64,000 nt of DNA, taken from positions 40,515,001 to 40,579,000 of the forward strand of contig NC_065577.1 in NCBI RefSeq assembly GCF_937616625.2, read 5' to 3'. The notes below the pieces were generated by a model. The model saw only the letters and a list, made by a program, of their open reading frames with translations. It made no database searches and had not been told where the DNA came from. This DNA is from Mercurialis annua (lineage: Eukaryota; Streptophyta; Magnoliopsida; Malpighiales; Euphorbiaceae). Shown in pieces: positions 11,482 to 23,334 of this stretch. How positions within the stretch are numbered: the first letter of the stretch is position 1; every line of letters starts with the position of its first letter. Position numbers and translations under genes: made by a program.

Positions 11482-14024
11482 ATGGACGAAGCAGCACAAA
11501 CTCCAAAAACGCCGCAAAAGAGAAACCCTAAACCTAAGCGGCAGACGGAAAAACAACCTCCTCCAACTCCGCCGTCGTCGCGGCGCACGCGTTCTCAGGT
11601 AGCACCAGACTGGACAACGAAGGAGTCACTAATTCTCGTCAACGAGATCACCGCTGTCGAAAGCGACTGCTTAAAGGCTTTATCGTCCTATCAGAAATGG
11701 AAGATCGTCGTTCAAAACTGCTCCGCCATGGAAGTTAAGCGCACTTTGAATCAGTGCCGCTACAAATGGAACCTGTTACTCACCGATTACAATCTCATCA
11801 AACAGTGGGACTCTAAATCATCGCCGTCCTACTGGCTTTTAGATGCGCCTCAGCGCACTGGATCCGGTCTTCCTGTCCAGTTTGACTATGATCTTTTTAA
11901 AGCTATTAATGATTATGTTAGGGCTCAGAAGGATCTTTCTGATACCGATCCTGATTCCGATCCGGAAGCCGACGCCGAGCTCCTCGATGGCATTGCTAAA
12001 CTAGGTATATTGCTTTGTATTGCATGTAGAATTAGAAGTGTGCATAAATCGCACCGAAAAACTGAACCGAAATTATTAAATTGGTTTGGTTTTTTTGTTA
12101 AAACGATTTCGTTCGGTTTCTATTGAATTTGGTTTTAGCTTTTTAAAAATTGAACAACCGAAAAGATCGAACAACAAATTTTTAGTTCCTTCATTATATG
12201 TAATATATAGGTTAATAAATTTCTTATAGATAAATTGTACTAATAACCTTGGTAGCACGAACACGGAAACGGAGAAACGAGACATGGAGACAGACACAGC
12301 GAAACAACATCATTTTATTGTTTTCTATGTTGAAAATTAAATTTCGTGTCCGGAACTTTAAGAATCCGACAAGTTTTTGAAATGGAAAACATTGATCAAT
12401 TGAAGTGGCCGTGCTACATAGCTAAAAACATATATTCGACAATAAATTTTAATTTTTTAAAATAAGAAAATTCAAAAAAATAAATAAAAAAATTCACTTA
12501 TTAACCAAGCCGAACCAAACAGAACCGAAAATTTTCAGTTCGGTCGGAGGCGGTTGAATCTAACTTTGGTTTTGGTTCGGTTTTGGATTTTTATCAAATT
12601 TCAGTTTTCGGTTTTTAGTTTTTTCGGTTTGGTCACCAAACCGACCAAAAACTTTGACATGGCATCAAAAACTTTGACATGGCAATACCTTAGCGTAACT
12701 CTGCTAGTTGATTGAACAGACATTTACTAGTTTGTATGTAATTTCACTTTAAATTAAGGGTGAATGTGCTTGAAAGTTGAACATGTCAAGAGTTGAACAT
12801 TGAAGCTCTTCTCTGTTGCTAATCTTTTCAAACTAATATCACCTATTTAATGAAACTTTTAAATCTCTATTAGAGTCCAAAAAACACTGGCGGCGGTCCA
12901 TGTCTTTAAAATTCCAGCCAGAAGAGAAGTCTGAGGATTACTGCACAAATGGACAGCCTCAAGTGATCAATTTTGGAGAAGAAACTCAGAAAAGTAACGA
13001 GGAAGAATATCCTCAGATATGGTGCGAAAGGGAAATACCCGAGGTAGTCTATAGAGAGGAAGAACCTCACGAAAGTCACGTGGAAGAGAAGTCTCAAGAG
13101 TATTGCCCGGTTGAAATTCCTGAAAAGATCGACAATGAATCTCAGAAGAGTCTTGGGGAAGAACAGCCTAAAAGCATTTGCACTAGTGAGAGGAAGATGG
13201 CTGACTCTGAAGAAAATGAACAAATGTTGGAAAATAAATTGCAAGGGAATGCAGAATCAATCTTTGCTGAATGTGGGGGAAGTGCTTCAGCTCCTCAGGA
13301 AAGTCATGTTGAAGAGAAGTCTCAGGAGTATTGCCCAGTTGAAATTCCTGACAAGATTGACGTCGAAGGGAAATCTCAGAAGAGTCTTGTGGAAGAAAGC
13401 CCTAAACGCACTGAAGAGAAGGACCAAATGATGGAAAATAAGTTGCAAGGGAACGCTGAATCAATCTTTGCTGAATGTGAGGGAAGTGCTTCAGCACCTC
13501 AAGAAATTCACGTGGAAAAGAAGTCTCAAGAGTGTTGCCCAGTTGAAATTCCTGACAAAATTGATGTCGAAGGGAAATCTCAGAAGAGTCTTGGAGAAGA
13601 AAAGCCTAAAAGTATTCGCGCTCGTAAGAGGAAGACGTCTGGCACTGAAGAGAAGGGACAAATGATGGAAAATAAGTTGCAAGGGAACTCGGAATCAGTC
13701 TATGCTGAACGTGGGGCCAGTGATTCAGTACCTCAGAAGAGTCTCGTGGAAGAAAAGCCTAAGCGGATTCAAAAACGTAAAAAGAAGGTGACTAGCGTGG
13801 AAGAAGGGATGGTGGATAAGCTGCATGGCTATGCAGAAATGATCCATGCTATACTTGGAGGCAATCTTCCTGAGTCAGCAACAGGATGTGGAAGCAGTAA
13901 TTCAACGAGCAAGGACTTGAAAACTGATTTAATAAGACAACAAGGGGATAAGCTTATTGCATGCTTTGGAGATATTGTAAAGATCCTTGACCAATTTCCT
14001 AGTCTTGTCCATGAATCTGTGTAG
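11482..14024 (+). CDS. Trihelix-type (Myb/SANT-like) DNA-binding protein with repeated acidic C-terminal region
   Basis: Exons 11482-12004 and 12874-14024 join in phase (split Glu codon) to 557 residues. Residues about 40-150 form a single trihelix domain: WTTKESLILVNEI, then a KW pair (YQKWKIV), then LNQCRYKWNLLLTDYNLIK and SYWLL, with the aromatic/Trp spacing of the family. It closely resembles Arabidopsis At4g31270/At2g35640-type proteins as I recall them. A basic, proline-rich leader (KRNPKPKRQTEK) could act as a nuclear signal. After DSDPEAD and the exon junction (SKKHWRR), the tail holds three copies of a 68-78 residue Glu/Lys-rich repeat and ends in a helix-like segment. Such factors bind GT-rich elements. 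The intron contains MITE-like sequence. Function beyond DNA binding is inferred. Confidence 0.88.
12040..12660. repeat. MITE-like foldback in the trihelix intron, with a second MITE inside it
   Basis: Sequence near 12055-12125 (cgaaaaactgaaccgaa, ttcgttcggtttctattg) is loosely complementary to 12500-12650 (aaccgaaccaaa / ttcggttttt type runs). Such sequence is common in plant hAT-like MITEs. The 167-base TIR element 12251-12417 lies within it. Borders and target duplication could not be fixed. A short direct repeat, 'aaaaactttgacatggca', occurs twice at 12647-12682. Confidence 0.4.
12251..12417. mobile_element. Diverged second copy of the GGTAGCAC MITE
   Basis: It begins GGTAGCACGAACA and ends near GGCCGTGCTAC, matching the termini of 4909-5057 with a few mismatches, and shares its internal segments. 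It sits in the intron of the trihelix gene. Target duplication is not evident. Confidence 0.6.
13071..13736 (+). repeat. Three in-frame tandem repeats inside the trihelix coding sequence
   Basis: Units 13071-13298, 13299-13502 and 13503-13736 encode 76, 68 and 78 residues. Each contains the order HVEEKSQEYCPVEIP, SQKSL.EE.PK, NKLQGNAESIFAE and a Ser/Ala-rich end. A partial fourth unit follows (KSLVEEKPKR). Nucleotide identity between units is high, so amplification looks recent relative to the DNA-binding domain. Confidence 0.85.
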
Positions 14025-14631
14025 TTGATGAATTAGTTAACTAAGCTTTGGTGTAGTTTCTTTTGTATAAACAGAATCTCTGGAACCGAGTGTTGATTCT
14101 GGGCTATGATCTAGTAGACATCAGCGCTCTCTATCGAAGTTGTAGTCATTTTACTAACGTTTTTAATATTTTAGGGAAATGAAGGAGTATGTTTCTGTGA
14201 AATCTGTGCATTAAATTGGACCTGTGTTGCAGTGAGATTGATTTGCTGCAACTAGAAATTTGAAATAGATGCCAAAAGAAATATATGATACATTCTAATT
14301 TGTTTTCTGGTTACAGTACTGGACTTGGTGATTATGCATTTCGGTAGTGGTACTCTGAGTCAAGACAGAACTACGAGTATGTGCAGCAATCCGCGATCTA
14401 CTGGAAATCCGGACAGCGTGATTCCACCATGGTTGTGCTGCATATATGCCACTGCACAGACCGTTGGAGGAGCGGGCTGTTAGATTTATTCTTCACACGC
14501 ACACTAATAGTTAACTGACTGCAACTTACCAAAAGCCTGCCTGGTTTGGAAGGAAGAAGGATCTTGTGAGATGAAAACGTTGGACGAATCAGCATCGTCG
14601 ATCTCCCCTTGCATGCCTCACTATCCTCTTT
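14025..14631. other. Trihelix 3' flank and intergenic DNA
   Basis: This should contain the 3' untranslated region of the trihelix gene. No other coding sequence or repeat was recognised; the minus-strand frame at 14398-14658 has no family signature. Confidence 0.4.
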
Positions 14632-16280
14632 CAGTTCATATTTGAATAGAAATGGCAATATATTTGTATTTCTACTACCTATTTTGTTTCATTATTTTGT
14701 AGATGGTCATTTGCTAATTCCTGAATGCATATATTTTGCAGGAATTGGCTATGGATGAATCTAAACCCGCACAAGAAATTCTTGCAATTTTATGCTAAAC
14801 ATCAATTTATGCCGAATGACGAGCATTTTTATGCAGAAGTTCTTCTACAACTGAAGAACTCTTTTAATACATTGTAAGTGAAAGTTTAAAGACAATTGAT
14901 GTACGAATGAAATTTTGCAATGATGAGGCAGTTAGTGTAATATTACTCCAAACTTGGCATATATTGGCCCCTAAACGCGCTAAATTGCCTGCAAGTTCAT
15001 CTACTATTACATATAGAAAAAGGAACAAAATAAATATACTGAGCATTATGATTCATGAGGAATTGATGATCAATCTTTTTGATTATTGGCCACTACCCTT
15101 TCCTTCTTATCGACTATCTAATGAAGATTGAGATCATCGATCAATGCTGGTGCTGCGTGTGAAAATTTACGGCTGATGCTGAACCCATCATGCTAATCAT
15201 TTCCAGATTTACATGCTGAGCTAAGTTGATGGGCGTTGGCCGTACTAAGTCTATTCCATTATTCTGATGAAGTCCCAACGCCAATGAAACGCTACCGCTT
15301 ATACCAGTTTGGTAATGCCTGGCCGAATTGTCAAAAGCTACACTCCTCTGTTCTTGTATCTGCATAGGTATGTTAGCAAGTTCATTTCTTGAGCGCTTTG
15401 TCCGAACATTATTGTTATCTGCCTTCTGCTGATAACTGGTCCAGTGTAGTTTCTCCATAGGGAAACTAGCTACCTCATTGGGGTCGCGAGTACGTGCTTC
15501 TATTGGTACCGGTGCTTGCTGCGAAGCAAGCTTGTATACTTCTTCCACCATCGGTTTCCAAAGTCTCACTCTCGCATTTATAAACCAGTTCGAAACCTAC
15601 AAAGTTGTCAATGAAATGCTATAAATACATAAGAATAAGCGAATTGAACAGACAAAATTGGTTCAAACTTTTAGTTAAGTTAGAACTGAATGCACTTCTT
15701 GTTATATAAACATGTATATAGTGTCAAAGTTTACCTGAGTTCTTGAAAGACATGTCTGTTGAGCTAGGGTTTGCTTTTCGGAATCAGTGGGATAACTACA
15801 ATGCACAAAACTCGATCACGTAAGATCAATGTCTTTCCGCATATAGCTAGAAGTGCGAAAATGTAAAAATAAACCTCATTTAGTCAATAAAGATTCTTAC
15901 GGATGCAAGAAGTGTTCGAATAACCACGTCTTGAGCACAGCGACTGCATGATCAGGCAATCCTCTTTGAGATCTCCAAACGGGATGCTGAAGAAAGCCGA
16001 AATTGAGTGTCGGATTCTGGTTTTGGATGCTGCATTGTTCATCAGCTGCCCGAAACCGAACTTTTTTGCTACCATCATCAGAAATTTTTCCTTTGAAGTG
16101 AAGTTGGTCTAGAAGGGCATTTTTCAAACAACTAAAATGTTTGGAAACAATTTTGATGGCATAGCAAATATAGGGAGCTGCATTGCCAAGGCCAGCAACA
16201 GTTTCAAATGATTCCACAACCGACTGCATTTGCTGGAAATATAATTTGTATCTTCTGTATACCTGAGAGATATCACCAGA
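14632..16280. repeat. Composite duplicated segment: block A (14632-14880) joined to block B (14881-16280)
   Basis: The first 250 bases match carrier intron 1 (5117-5373). The remainder matches 9110-10450. In this copy the two are contiguous. The B portion includes exons 2-4 of the functional BEL1-like gene. Confidence 0.78.
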
Positions 16281-18880
16281 TTCAGGAACAAATTTATAAG
16301 CATCTATACTGAACGGAAACTTTTCGAATTTTACGTATCATCAGTTTGTTTCTATTTTCAAAAACACTACTGAAATTTTACATGTTATATAGTTTTTAAA
16401 AGACATAATATCATATTCTTATTTATTCAAGCTGTTAAAATGCATATCTGACCTCAGATTCAAATCCTAATCTTTATGTCTCTAAGTTTACCTTATAAAC
16501 ATTTTAATTATTTTTTCAAATTTTAATAAAATAAAAAATCAAACTGAATTGAGTTAAAATTTAGCCTCTAATGCGGTTTGATTTTTATTCCATAAAAATA
16601 GATTGATTATTCTTCCATTACCAACCAAAATTACAGTAATTCCATAGTATATAGTAGAGAAATATATTTTTTACGGTTATTAAACTATAGGTCTTTTACA
16701 AGACAATTAATCCTTCAATTCTTTATATTTTGATAATTGAACTTTTATTTTCACATTAACAGAAAATTATTATAGTAATTCAGGTCAATAATTGTTTGTG
16801 TGGCAATGTAATATTATTAATTATCCAATTTTTTTTAGCCACCTAAGTAATTACCGGCCTGAATTATTATAATAATCTTCCAATTATATAAAAATGAAGT
16901 TCAATTATCAAAATGTATTAAATCTAGCGGCGATAATTATTCCGTAAAAGGTTTTTCATCATATATATATTAATATATATAACCAATGAGCTATAGTTCA
17001 AATGGTATAAGCGCTGAGCAGCAAACTGCTAGGTCGTGAGTTCGATTTCTCCCACAAGCGCTCCCCCTCCCCAAATTATCAAAAAAATAAATATTAGCAT
17101 TGAATTTGTACTAAACAATTAGCATTGAATTTGACAGCTATGAACTCTTATCAATCATCTCTGGCTAGGTACAAATTGGAAAAAGGACAATGCTAGAAGT
17201 TAATTCAATAGCTTCAAATTCAATTCACCTAACCTAAATATTTTGACCAACACAGTTTTGAATAAATCTGCACCAGTTTTTCAATTAAAGCAAGCACATG
17301 AAATTGTTAAAAAATTAAATAAAGCAAACAGAACAGAACAGATAATGAACAGTACAATGATTCATATTGACAAGACAATTCATCTTTTTTGCTTTCTCAC
17401 TAAAATAATTAACTAATTAAATCAGCTTTTATTTCCCAACACACATTGCTACTGTTTTCTGACAGTAACTATCAAATCAAATCATCACTTTCATTTCAAT
17501 AACAAACATTAACATAAAAAATTCAAGAATTAAAAGATATTTATCAATGAACAAATTATCAAATTTGGTCCCTAAATTTGTGAGTCGGGATCAATAACTT
17601 ACATTCAATTAGAAACAACTTTTTTTTAATCTTAGATAGATTAATCCTATATTGGATCACCGCGTTCCGTAAATGTGTTTATTTTACATAATTTGATAGT
17701 TAATTAACTTAAAATAGAGTGTATTATTACTCATTAATTGATTAATTAGTTTATTTTCATAAAAAAAAATTAGTTTATTGAATATGACACTTTTTTTTTG
17801 TACAATGTATTAGCCCTAGTGGAAGTACACGCACAGGTTTTTTTTACTGTGCATGTACTAGAATTTACCAGTATGGATAAACCTGCACATGGGTCATGAT
17901 CTCATGCAAATTATAGAGAAAAATTACAGTTCATGGGTATTCTTGAATCTTGATTATTGTGCTTTAGATCTAATTATTGTAATTTTAGTATAATTAAACT
18001 GTCTTAAGAACATTCTTGATTCAAAGAAAAAGTGTCTAAGAACATTCCAAGGGCATTGTTACCACTACTAAACACTAGACATAATATCCATATCTAAATT
18101 AATGAAGAAAACTTATTACATCTCCTAAAATTATACACATTTTTTTATTCAAGATACTACAATTTTCCAAATTTACAGATAGTATTAAACAACAATCTTT
18201 TTCCCAAAAGTTTTAATTAAATTAAAACTAAAACATCAAAAGTTAATAGTAAATTAACTCTTTTAGATGATGATTATTTTCACTAATATAATTAAGATAA
18301 TAATTCTTTTTCCATTAATCTTGTTTAATCAAACATGCATCAAATTCTACAGCCTAAATACTCAACCAAAGCATTTTCCCTCCTCTCTTTATAATTTTCT
18401 CAGCAACCAAACAAAAGTTATAAACATAAACAAATCATGCATGCATGAATAATATTTACATACCTCATCAAGCATCAACATAAGCTTAGAATTCCTCCAT
18501 TGATGTTCTAAAACATCACTTAAACCAACGTTTTCTTGCAACCCTTCATCTTCACCAAAACAATCCGAAGAAAACTTCAAATCTTGACAATTCACAGAGC
18601 CAAAAACATCATCAAAAACCAACTGTGTAGGTTTCAAGAATCTCGAATTTTTCAAAATCGACGCGTAACCCGTAAACGGACCTAACGGGACAAAATTTCT
18701 AACTCCATTACCATCAAAACCACCATTGTTGCACTGTTTCAAAGATAAAGATAAGCCTTGATACGGATTTTCTTGAAAAGAATTCATAATTGTGAATTCC
18801 TGATCTTGTTCTTGAGTGTTCCTGAGCTTGTTTCTTCTGTTTTGCTGTGGGATATGGTAGGGTTCAAAGTTTTCTGCCAT
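15141..18880 (-). CDS. BEL1-like (TALE class) homeodomain transcription factor, four exons
   Basis: Minus-strand exons 18880-18464, 16262-15901, 15795-15735 and 15596-15141 join in phase to 431 residues. Residues about 69-95 hold the SKY-like part of the POX domain ([14 protein letters not shown]). The BELL part starts across the exon 1/2 junction (LMLMLDE, then [13 protein letters not shown]) and runs to about 193. The homeodomain spans about 235-298, with the three-residue TALE extension (HPYPTDSEK) and recognition helix [13 protein letters not shown]. Near the C-terminus, [15 protein letters not shown] resembles the ZIBEL motif of this family. The 61-base third exon is characteristic of BEL1-like genes. 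Family members act in the nucleus as dimers with KNOX proteins in meristem and organ development. At 431 residues it is compact. I could not assign a specific Arabidopsis orthologue. Intron 1 (about 2.2 kb) carries a SINE-like insertion. Confidence 0.93.
16984..17095 (+). mobile_element. tRNA-derived SINE-like element in BEL1-like intron 1
   Basis: A pol III A-box-like stretch (TAGTTCAAATGG) is followed about 45 bases later by a B-box-like stretch (GAGTTCGATTTC), then a 'GCGCTCCCCCTCCCC' segment and an A-rich tail. A related sequence in the opposite orientation lies at 48961-49052. No cloverleaf can be drawn, so it is not a tRNA gene. No clear target duplication was found. Confidence 0.58.
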
Positions 18881-20265
18881 TAACAGAGACTGAGAGATAA
18901 ACAGAGTTTTTTTAGTGTGAAATCAAGAATGAGTGAGAGATTTGAAAGTGGTGATGATGATTGATGGAGAGTAGATAGAGAAGGGGTTTGAATTTGATGA
19001 TAATGATTAATATTTTCTTGTGAAGTAGCAGTAGTGTGTTAGCAGAGAAGACAGAGGTTTTGATATGAAGTATCAGAAACATTTTTTTTAATTCTAGATT
19101 GGAATTTAATAAGGCTAAAAGCATCTTTAGGTCCTTATATTTTTTAAATTTTATATTTTTAAATTTTATATATTATGTCATTTGTTTTAAATTATAGACC
19201 TCTTGTTATTAAAATTATGAACAATATTTTCCTGGGCTACTTATATAAGTATTTAAAAAGGTACATCACTTTTCATGCGGTACATACCTCATAAAAAAAA
19301 AATGACATGCGGTGCAATTTATTTTAAAAACATTTCACCTTTTACGTACTTAATGCTGACGCATTAATATGTGCACCAGCACATGGTCACCCGCTGGTCA
19401 ACTTAGCTTTGCCATATTTCAGTATGAGTGCCGAATTATCTGTATACTGCTCCTCAATTTAATTAACATTAAAAAATTATTAACATTAGATAACCTTTTT
19501 GCCATAAAGTTGCACGTCCAAATTCTTTTTGTCTTTTCCCTTATCTTTTTGCATTAAATTCTTTCCTCTCACTCGCCTATTTTTTTTTAATGAAACAAAC
19601 ACTTTTTTATTTATTTATTTAATATTTAAATTTTACCTAAAATTTAAAACAAACAGTTTATTAATTTTTTTCTATTTACCTATTTATTTATTTAACTAAT
19701 ATTTAAATTTTAAACTATTAATATTTTAATAATTCAATCATAATTTAATTCTTTTGAAAACACTATTTTTTCGATTTTTATGAAACGAGAGAGCACAATA
19801 TAATTTTATGAATCACTTATCGAATACATTATTTTTACATACCAAAACACTGGTTTTATGCATAAAAAATATTTATTATGTATAAATTATATATCTGTTA
19901 AGTATATTTAAAAAAAATATTTATCATGTATAAATGATGTATTAACAATTTATCTATTTAATACATTTAAAAAAAATTATCTATCATATATAAATTATGT
20001 ATTTATTAAGTATATTTAAAAAATGTATATATTCCTCCACCAACCACCGTCCCTTCCACCACGGTCCTATCATCTGTTGTTAGATGGCAAAGGATTAAAA
20101 AATACATTTCAATTCCGAATTAAATTATACATTTTGGGTTTAATCAAATGAGATATGTATAAATTATGTATCAACGATTTATCTATTTAATGCATTTTTA
20201 AATGTATATATCATATATAAAAAATTATATACTATGGATATATCATATAGATATACAAAATATAT
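18881..20265. other. BEL1-like promoter side and gene-poor AT-rich DNA
   Basis: The first 200 bases should hold the 5' untranslated region and promoter of the minus-strand BEL1-like gene. From 19130 to 20265 the sequence is AT-rich, with simple 'tttattta' runs and degenerate copies of a 'tataaattatgtatttat' motif. No gene is seen. Confidence 0.4.
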
Positions 20266-20710
20266 ATGCAATATATGTATTAAAATAAGTCTCTGAGATG
20301 TATAAAAATATTAGTAATAGAACTTAAAAAAGACATGCAAAATAAGGAAAAGGTTTCGAACAACGAATATGTATCAGATATGTATCCGAAATGTGTAGAA
20401 TGTGTATCGAAGGTATATCAAACATGTATCGGAGATATATCAAATATTTATACAAAATATATATGTAATACATGTATTAAAATTTTCAATAAGTTTTTGA
20501 GATGTATAAAAATACTACTAGAAATTCAAAAAGAAAGGCATAAAAATAAGTAAAAGGTTTCGAATAACGAATATTTATCAAACATGTATTGGAAATGTAT
20601 CAGATATGTATTTTAGGTGTATCAAATATGTATCGGAGATGAATCTTATATACTTTTCAAATGCATTTTTATGTATCAAATATACATCGGTTGATTCAAT
20701 TAAATCGATA
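20266..20710. repeat. Degenerate tandem repeat, about 235-bp units with a TATGTATC-type subrepeat
   Basis: Two units are visible, from about 20290 and 20515. Each contains 'gagatgtataaaaata', an 'aaggaaaaggtttcgaac' type box and a run of imperfect 'atatgtatcggagatg' repeats. A third, partial unit resumes at about 21214 on the far side of the MITE 20916-21213. Confidence 0.68.
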
Positions 20711-20915
20711 AAAAATAACAATTCAGAAATTTAATTTATTCAATTAATTAAACTTTAATTTACTATATATATTTCACTTCTTGATTCAAAATTTTAAAAA
20801 AGTTAATTTTAGTATTTTTTAATTAATTCAATTATTCAATTATTTTTTAATTCATATCAATATTTTTTAAAATTTATATATAACAAATTATTTATGATAA
20901 GTTTCTATAAAAATA

Positions 20916-21213
20916 GGGTTAATGTCATAAAAATTCACCAACTTTACACGTTTTCTCATTTTAATCACGAAGTTTAAATTTTCTCATTTTCATGCACGAA
21001 CTACCACTTTTTCTCAAATTCATACACGGTGCTGAGATGTCATGGTTCCATTGGTGTAATTCGCTGAGGTGGAGATCATTTTACACCAATGAATGAGTGC
21101 CACCTCAGCACCGTGCATGAATTTGAGAAAAAGTGGTAGTTCGTGCATGAAAATGAGAAAATTTAAATTGTGTGATTAAAATGAGAAAACGTGTAAAGTT
21201 CGTGATTTAACCC
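20916..21213. mobile_element. Mutator-like MITE (298 bp) with perfect 9-bp target-site duplication
   Basis: It is a nearly perfect foldback. The left arm carries 'tttacacgttttctcatttt', 'tgcacgaactaccacttttt' and 'cacggtgctgag', and the right arm is its reverse complement. The ends are GGGTTAA and TTAACCC. The exact 9-base repeat ATAAAAATA flanks it at 20907-20915 and 21214-21222. High arm identity suggests a fairly recent insertion into the surrounding tandem repeat. Confidence 0.9.
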
Positions 21214-21480
21214 ATAAAAATATTAATAATAGAATTTTTTAAAAAGACATAAAAAGTAAGGAAAAGGTCTCGAACAAAGAATATGTATCAAATATGTATT
21301 AAAAATATATCGGAGGTGTATCAAATATGTATCGGAGATGCATTAAATATATGTTTCAAATACCTTTTATATGCATCAAATATACATCGGCTCAATTAAA
21401 TTAATAAAATAAAATATAACAATTTGAAAATTATATTTATTAAACTTCAATTTACTATATCTAATTCACTTCTTGATCCA
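21214..21480. repeat. Continuation of the 20.3 kb tandem repeat after the MITE
   Basis: The sequence repeats the unit at 20300-20510: 'ataaaaatattaataataga', 'aaggaaaaggtctcgaac', then 'atatgtatcggagatgcatt'. It also matches the trailing segment 'tttatatgcatcaaatatac' seen at about 20660-20690. Confidence 0.62.
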
Positions 21481-21498
21481 AAATTTAAAAAAATAATA

Positions 21499-21778
21499 CT
21501 CCCTCCGTTTTAAAATAGTTGTCGTTTTAGAGAAAAATTTGTTTCATAATAATTGTCATTTTAGAATACCAAGAAAACATTTATTACTATATTTCCATAT
21601 ATATCCCTCATTCATTCATTGAAAGAACATAAAAATACAAATAAAGAATTATAATACTTAATTAACAAGTTTTAAGAAGGGCTAAATTAGTAAAAACACA
21701 TATAAATTTAGACATATTTATTGCTTTTTTAATTTATGTAAAATGGTTAAAACGACAACTATTTCAAAATGGAAAGAG
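21499..21778. mobile_element. Stowaway-like (Tc1/mariner) MITE
   Basis: It starts CTCCCTCCGTTTTAAAATAG and ends with the complementary 'ctatttcaaaatggaaagag', flanked by TA at 21497-21498 and 21779-21780. The CTCCCTCCGT terminus and TA target are the recognised hallmarks of Stowaway MITEs. It is 280 bases long with no coding capacity. Confidence 0.88.
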
Positions 21779-21780
21779 TA

Positions 21781-22198
21781 TTTTTTAATTAATTTAATTA
21801 TTTATATTTTTTTAATTAAAATTAAAGTTAATTTTATTTAATTTTATTTAGAACAGATAATTTTTTAGTATAATTTAAATAAATAGATATATAATAATTC
21901 TTTAGAAAAAATAAAAGTATTTAATATATTTTGAATTGTTCAAGTTGAACAATTCAAAAGTGCAGAGCTTTGGAATTGTACAACTTGAACAATTAAACAA
22001 ACTGACCCGCACATCACGCGGGTGAGTGTGAAAGTGACAGCGCGTCAGTTGGCCTGACGCACGTGTCAGGTTAACTGACATCAGCAAAAAGGTATTGGCT
22101 GTAAACTTTTTATGTTTTTTAGCACACATGTAATTATTTTGAAGAAAAGGTAACCATGTTATGTGGGCCTAAAAAAAGCATAGATCTGTAATTATTCC
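21781..22198. other. AT-rich intergenic DNA
   Basis: This contains a short palindromic stretch around 21930-21960 ('gttcaagttgaacaattcaa') and a G+C-richer patch at 22000-22080. No gene is supported. Confidence 0.4.
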
Positions 22199-23148
22199 TA
22201 TTTTCCTGCTGCACGGGCAGCAGGAGCTCCTACAACATAAGGATGTGGCAGCCTCTTGGGCTGCCACGCCCGGCCTATTTTATTAGTTCCCTTGTTTAAG
22301 TGGTTAATTAACCACTTTAGTTATTATAATAGCACACATTTCTTCTTTCAGAGTATACTAATTAGCTTTTGTCAACTTATAGATAAATTAAGAATTGTAC
22401 TTCAATTGTTAGTGGAAACAATTTGAAATATATTTAACTATTTTTCTTTCTTAATTTTTATATGTTAATTATTTAGATAATGTCATTTAATATTTTTTTT
22501 TCTTTAATTTTTATATTACTCTATAAATTATAATATTTTTATAATTAATTAACTAATTAAAAAAAATTTCATTTTATTTTATTAATCTCTTCATCATATA
22601 TGAATGAATTTTTTTAATTACTTTATCTTACTAAAATACAGCTAATAAATTTTAATAATTTAAAAAAATAAAACAAAGTGCAATTTTTTTAAAAATAGCA
22701 TAAGTAAATTTTTGTTATATAAAAAGTGAAAACAATTTAAAATATCATAATTTATTTTCCCCTTTTTTTATTATATTATGCTATAATAATATTTTAAATT
22801 GTTTTCACTTTTTAAAATATCTCTTACAAACTAAAGAATTAATAAATATAAAAGTATTTATTTATTTTTCTTTTTTATTATATTAGGCTATAATATTTAA
22901 TAGCGCATCTAAATATATCTTAAATTGTTTTCATTAACAATTGATAGAATTTTTTAGTTTTTTTTTATAAGTTGACGAAAGTTAATCAATGATACCCCAA
23001 AAAATAAAGATGTGCTACTATAATAATTAAAGTGGTTAATTAACTAGCATTAAAGAAGTTAATTAACCACTTAAACAAGGGAACTAATGAAACAGGCGTG
23101 GCAGCCCAAGAGGCTGCCACATCCTAATGTTGTAGGAGCAGGAAAATA
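22199..23148. mobile_element. Large foldback element, about 950 bp, with long terminal inverted repeats
   Basis: The left arm reads TATTTTCCTGCT, then 'ctcctacaaca', 'ggatgtggcagcctcttggg', 'ctgccacgcc', 'ttagttcccttgtttaagtg'. The right arm is the reverse complement over more than 150 bases. The left arm has an extra hairpin (gctgcacgggcagc) near the tip. The centre has its own inverted repeat (aaagtgaaaacaatttaaaa at 22722 with its complement near 22795). No target duplication was recognised and there is no transposase frame. Confidence 0.75.
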
Positions 23149-23334
23149 TTGTTCTAAAATTATTAGCCACTTGGTGACTGAACCATACATTCACAATTTC
23201 CATTGGATAGAAAACGTTTAGACTTGAAATTTTGAAAATACATAAACCTTTTAATTGGTTAACTCGAAGTTTTCAGAATCGATTTTGAATAATTCATGAG
23301 TAACCTAATTTGTTTACACGATAAATTTTAATTG

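Noticed and set aside
11362..11556. Minus-strand frame across the trihelix start
   Set aside because: It overlaps the well-supported plus-strand coding exon and lacks any family signature.
12906..13682. Minus-strand frames opposite the trihelix repeats
   Set aside because: They are periodic only because the plus-strand coding repeats are periodic; they carry no protein signature.
16984..17060. Possible tRNA gene, because A-box and B-box-like sequences are present
   Set aside because: Acceptor and anticodon stems cannot be formed; the C-rich tail and A-run fit a SINE better.
17827..17860. Short hairpin (gtacacgcacag ... ctgtgcatgtac) in the BEL1-like intron as a candidate microRNA precursor
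   Set aside because: The stem is only about 12 base pairs with a T-run loop, too short for a plant microRNA precursor.
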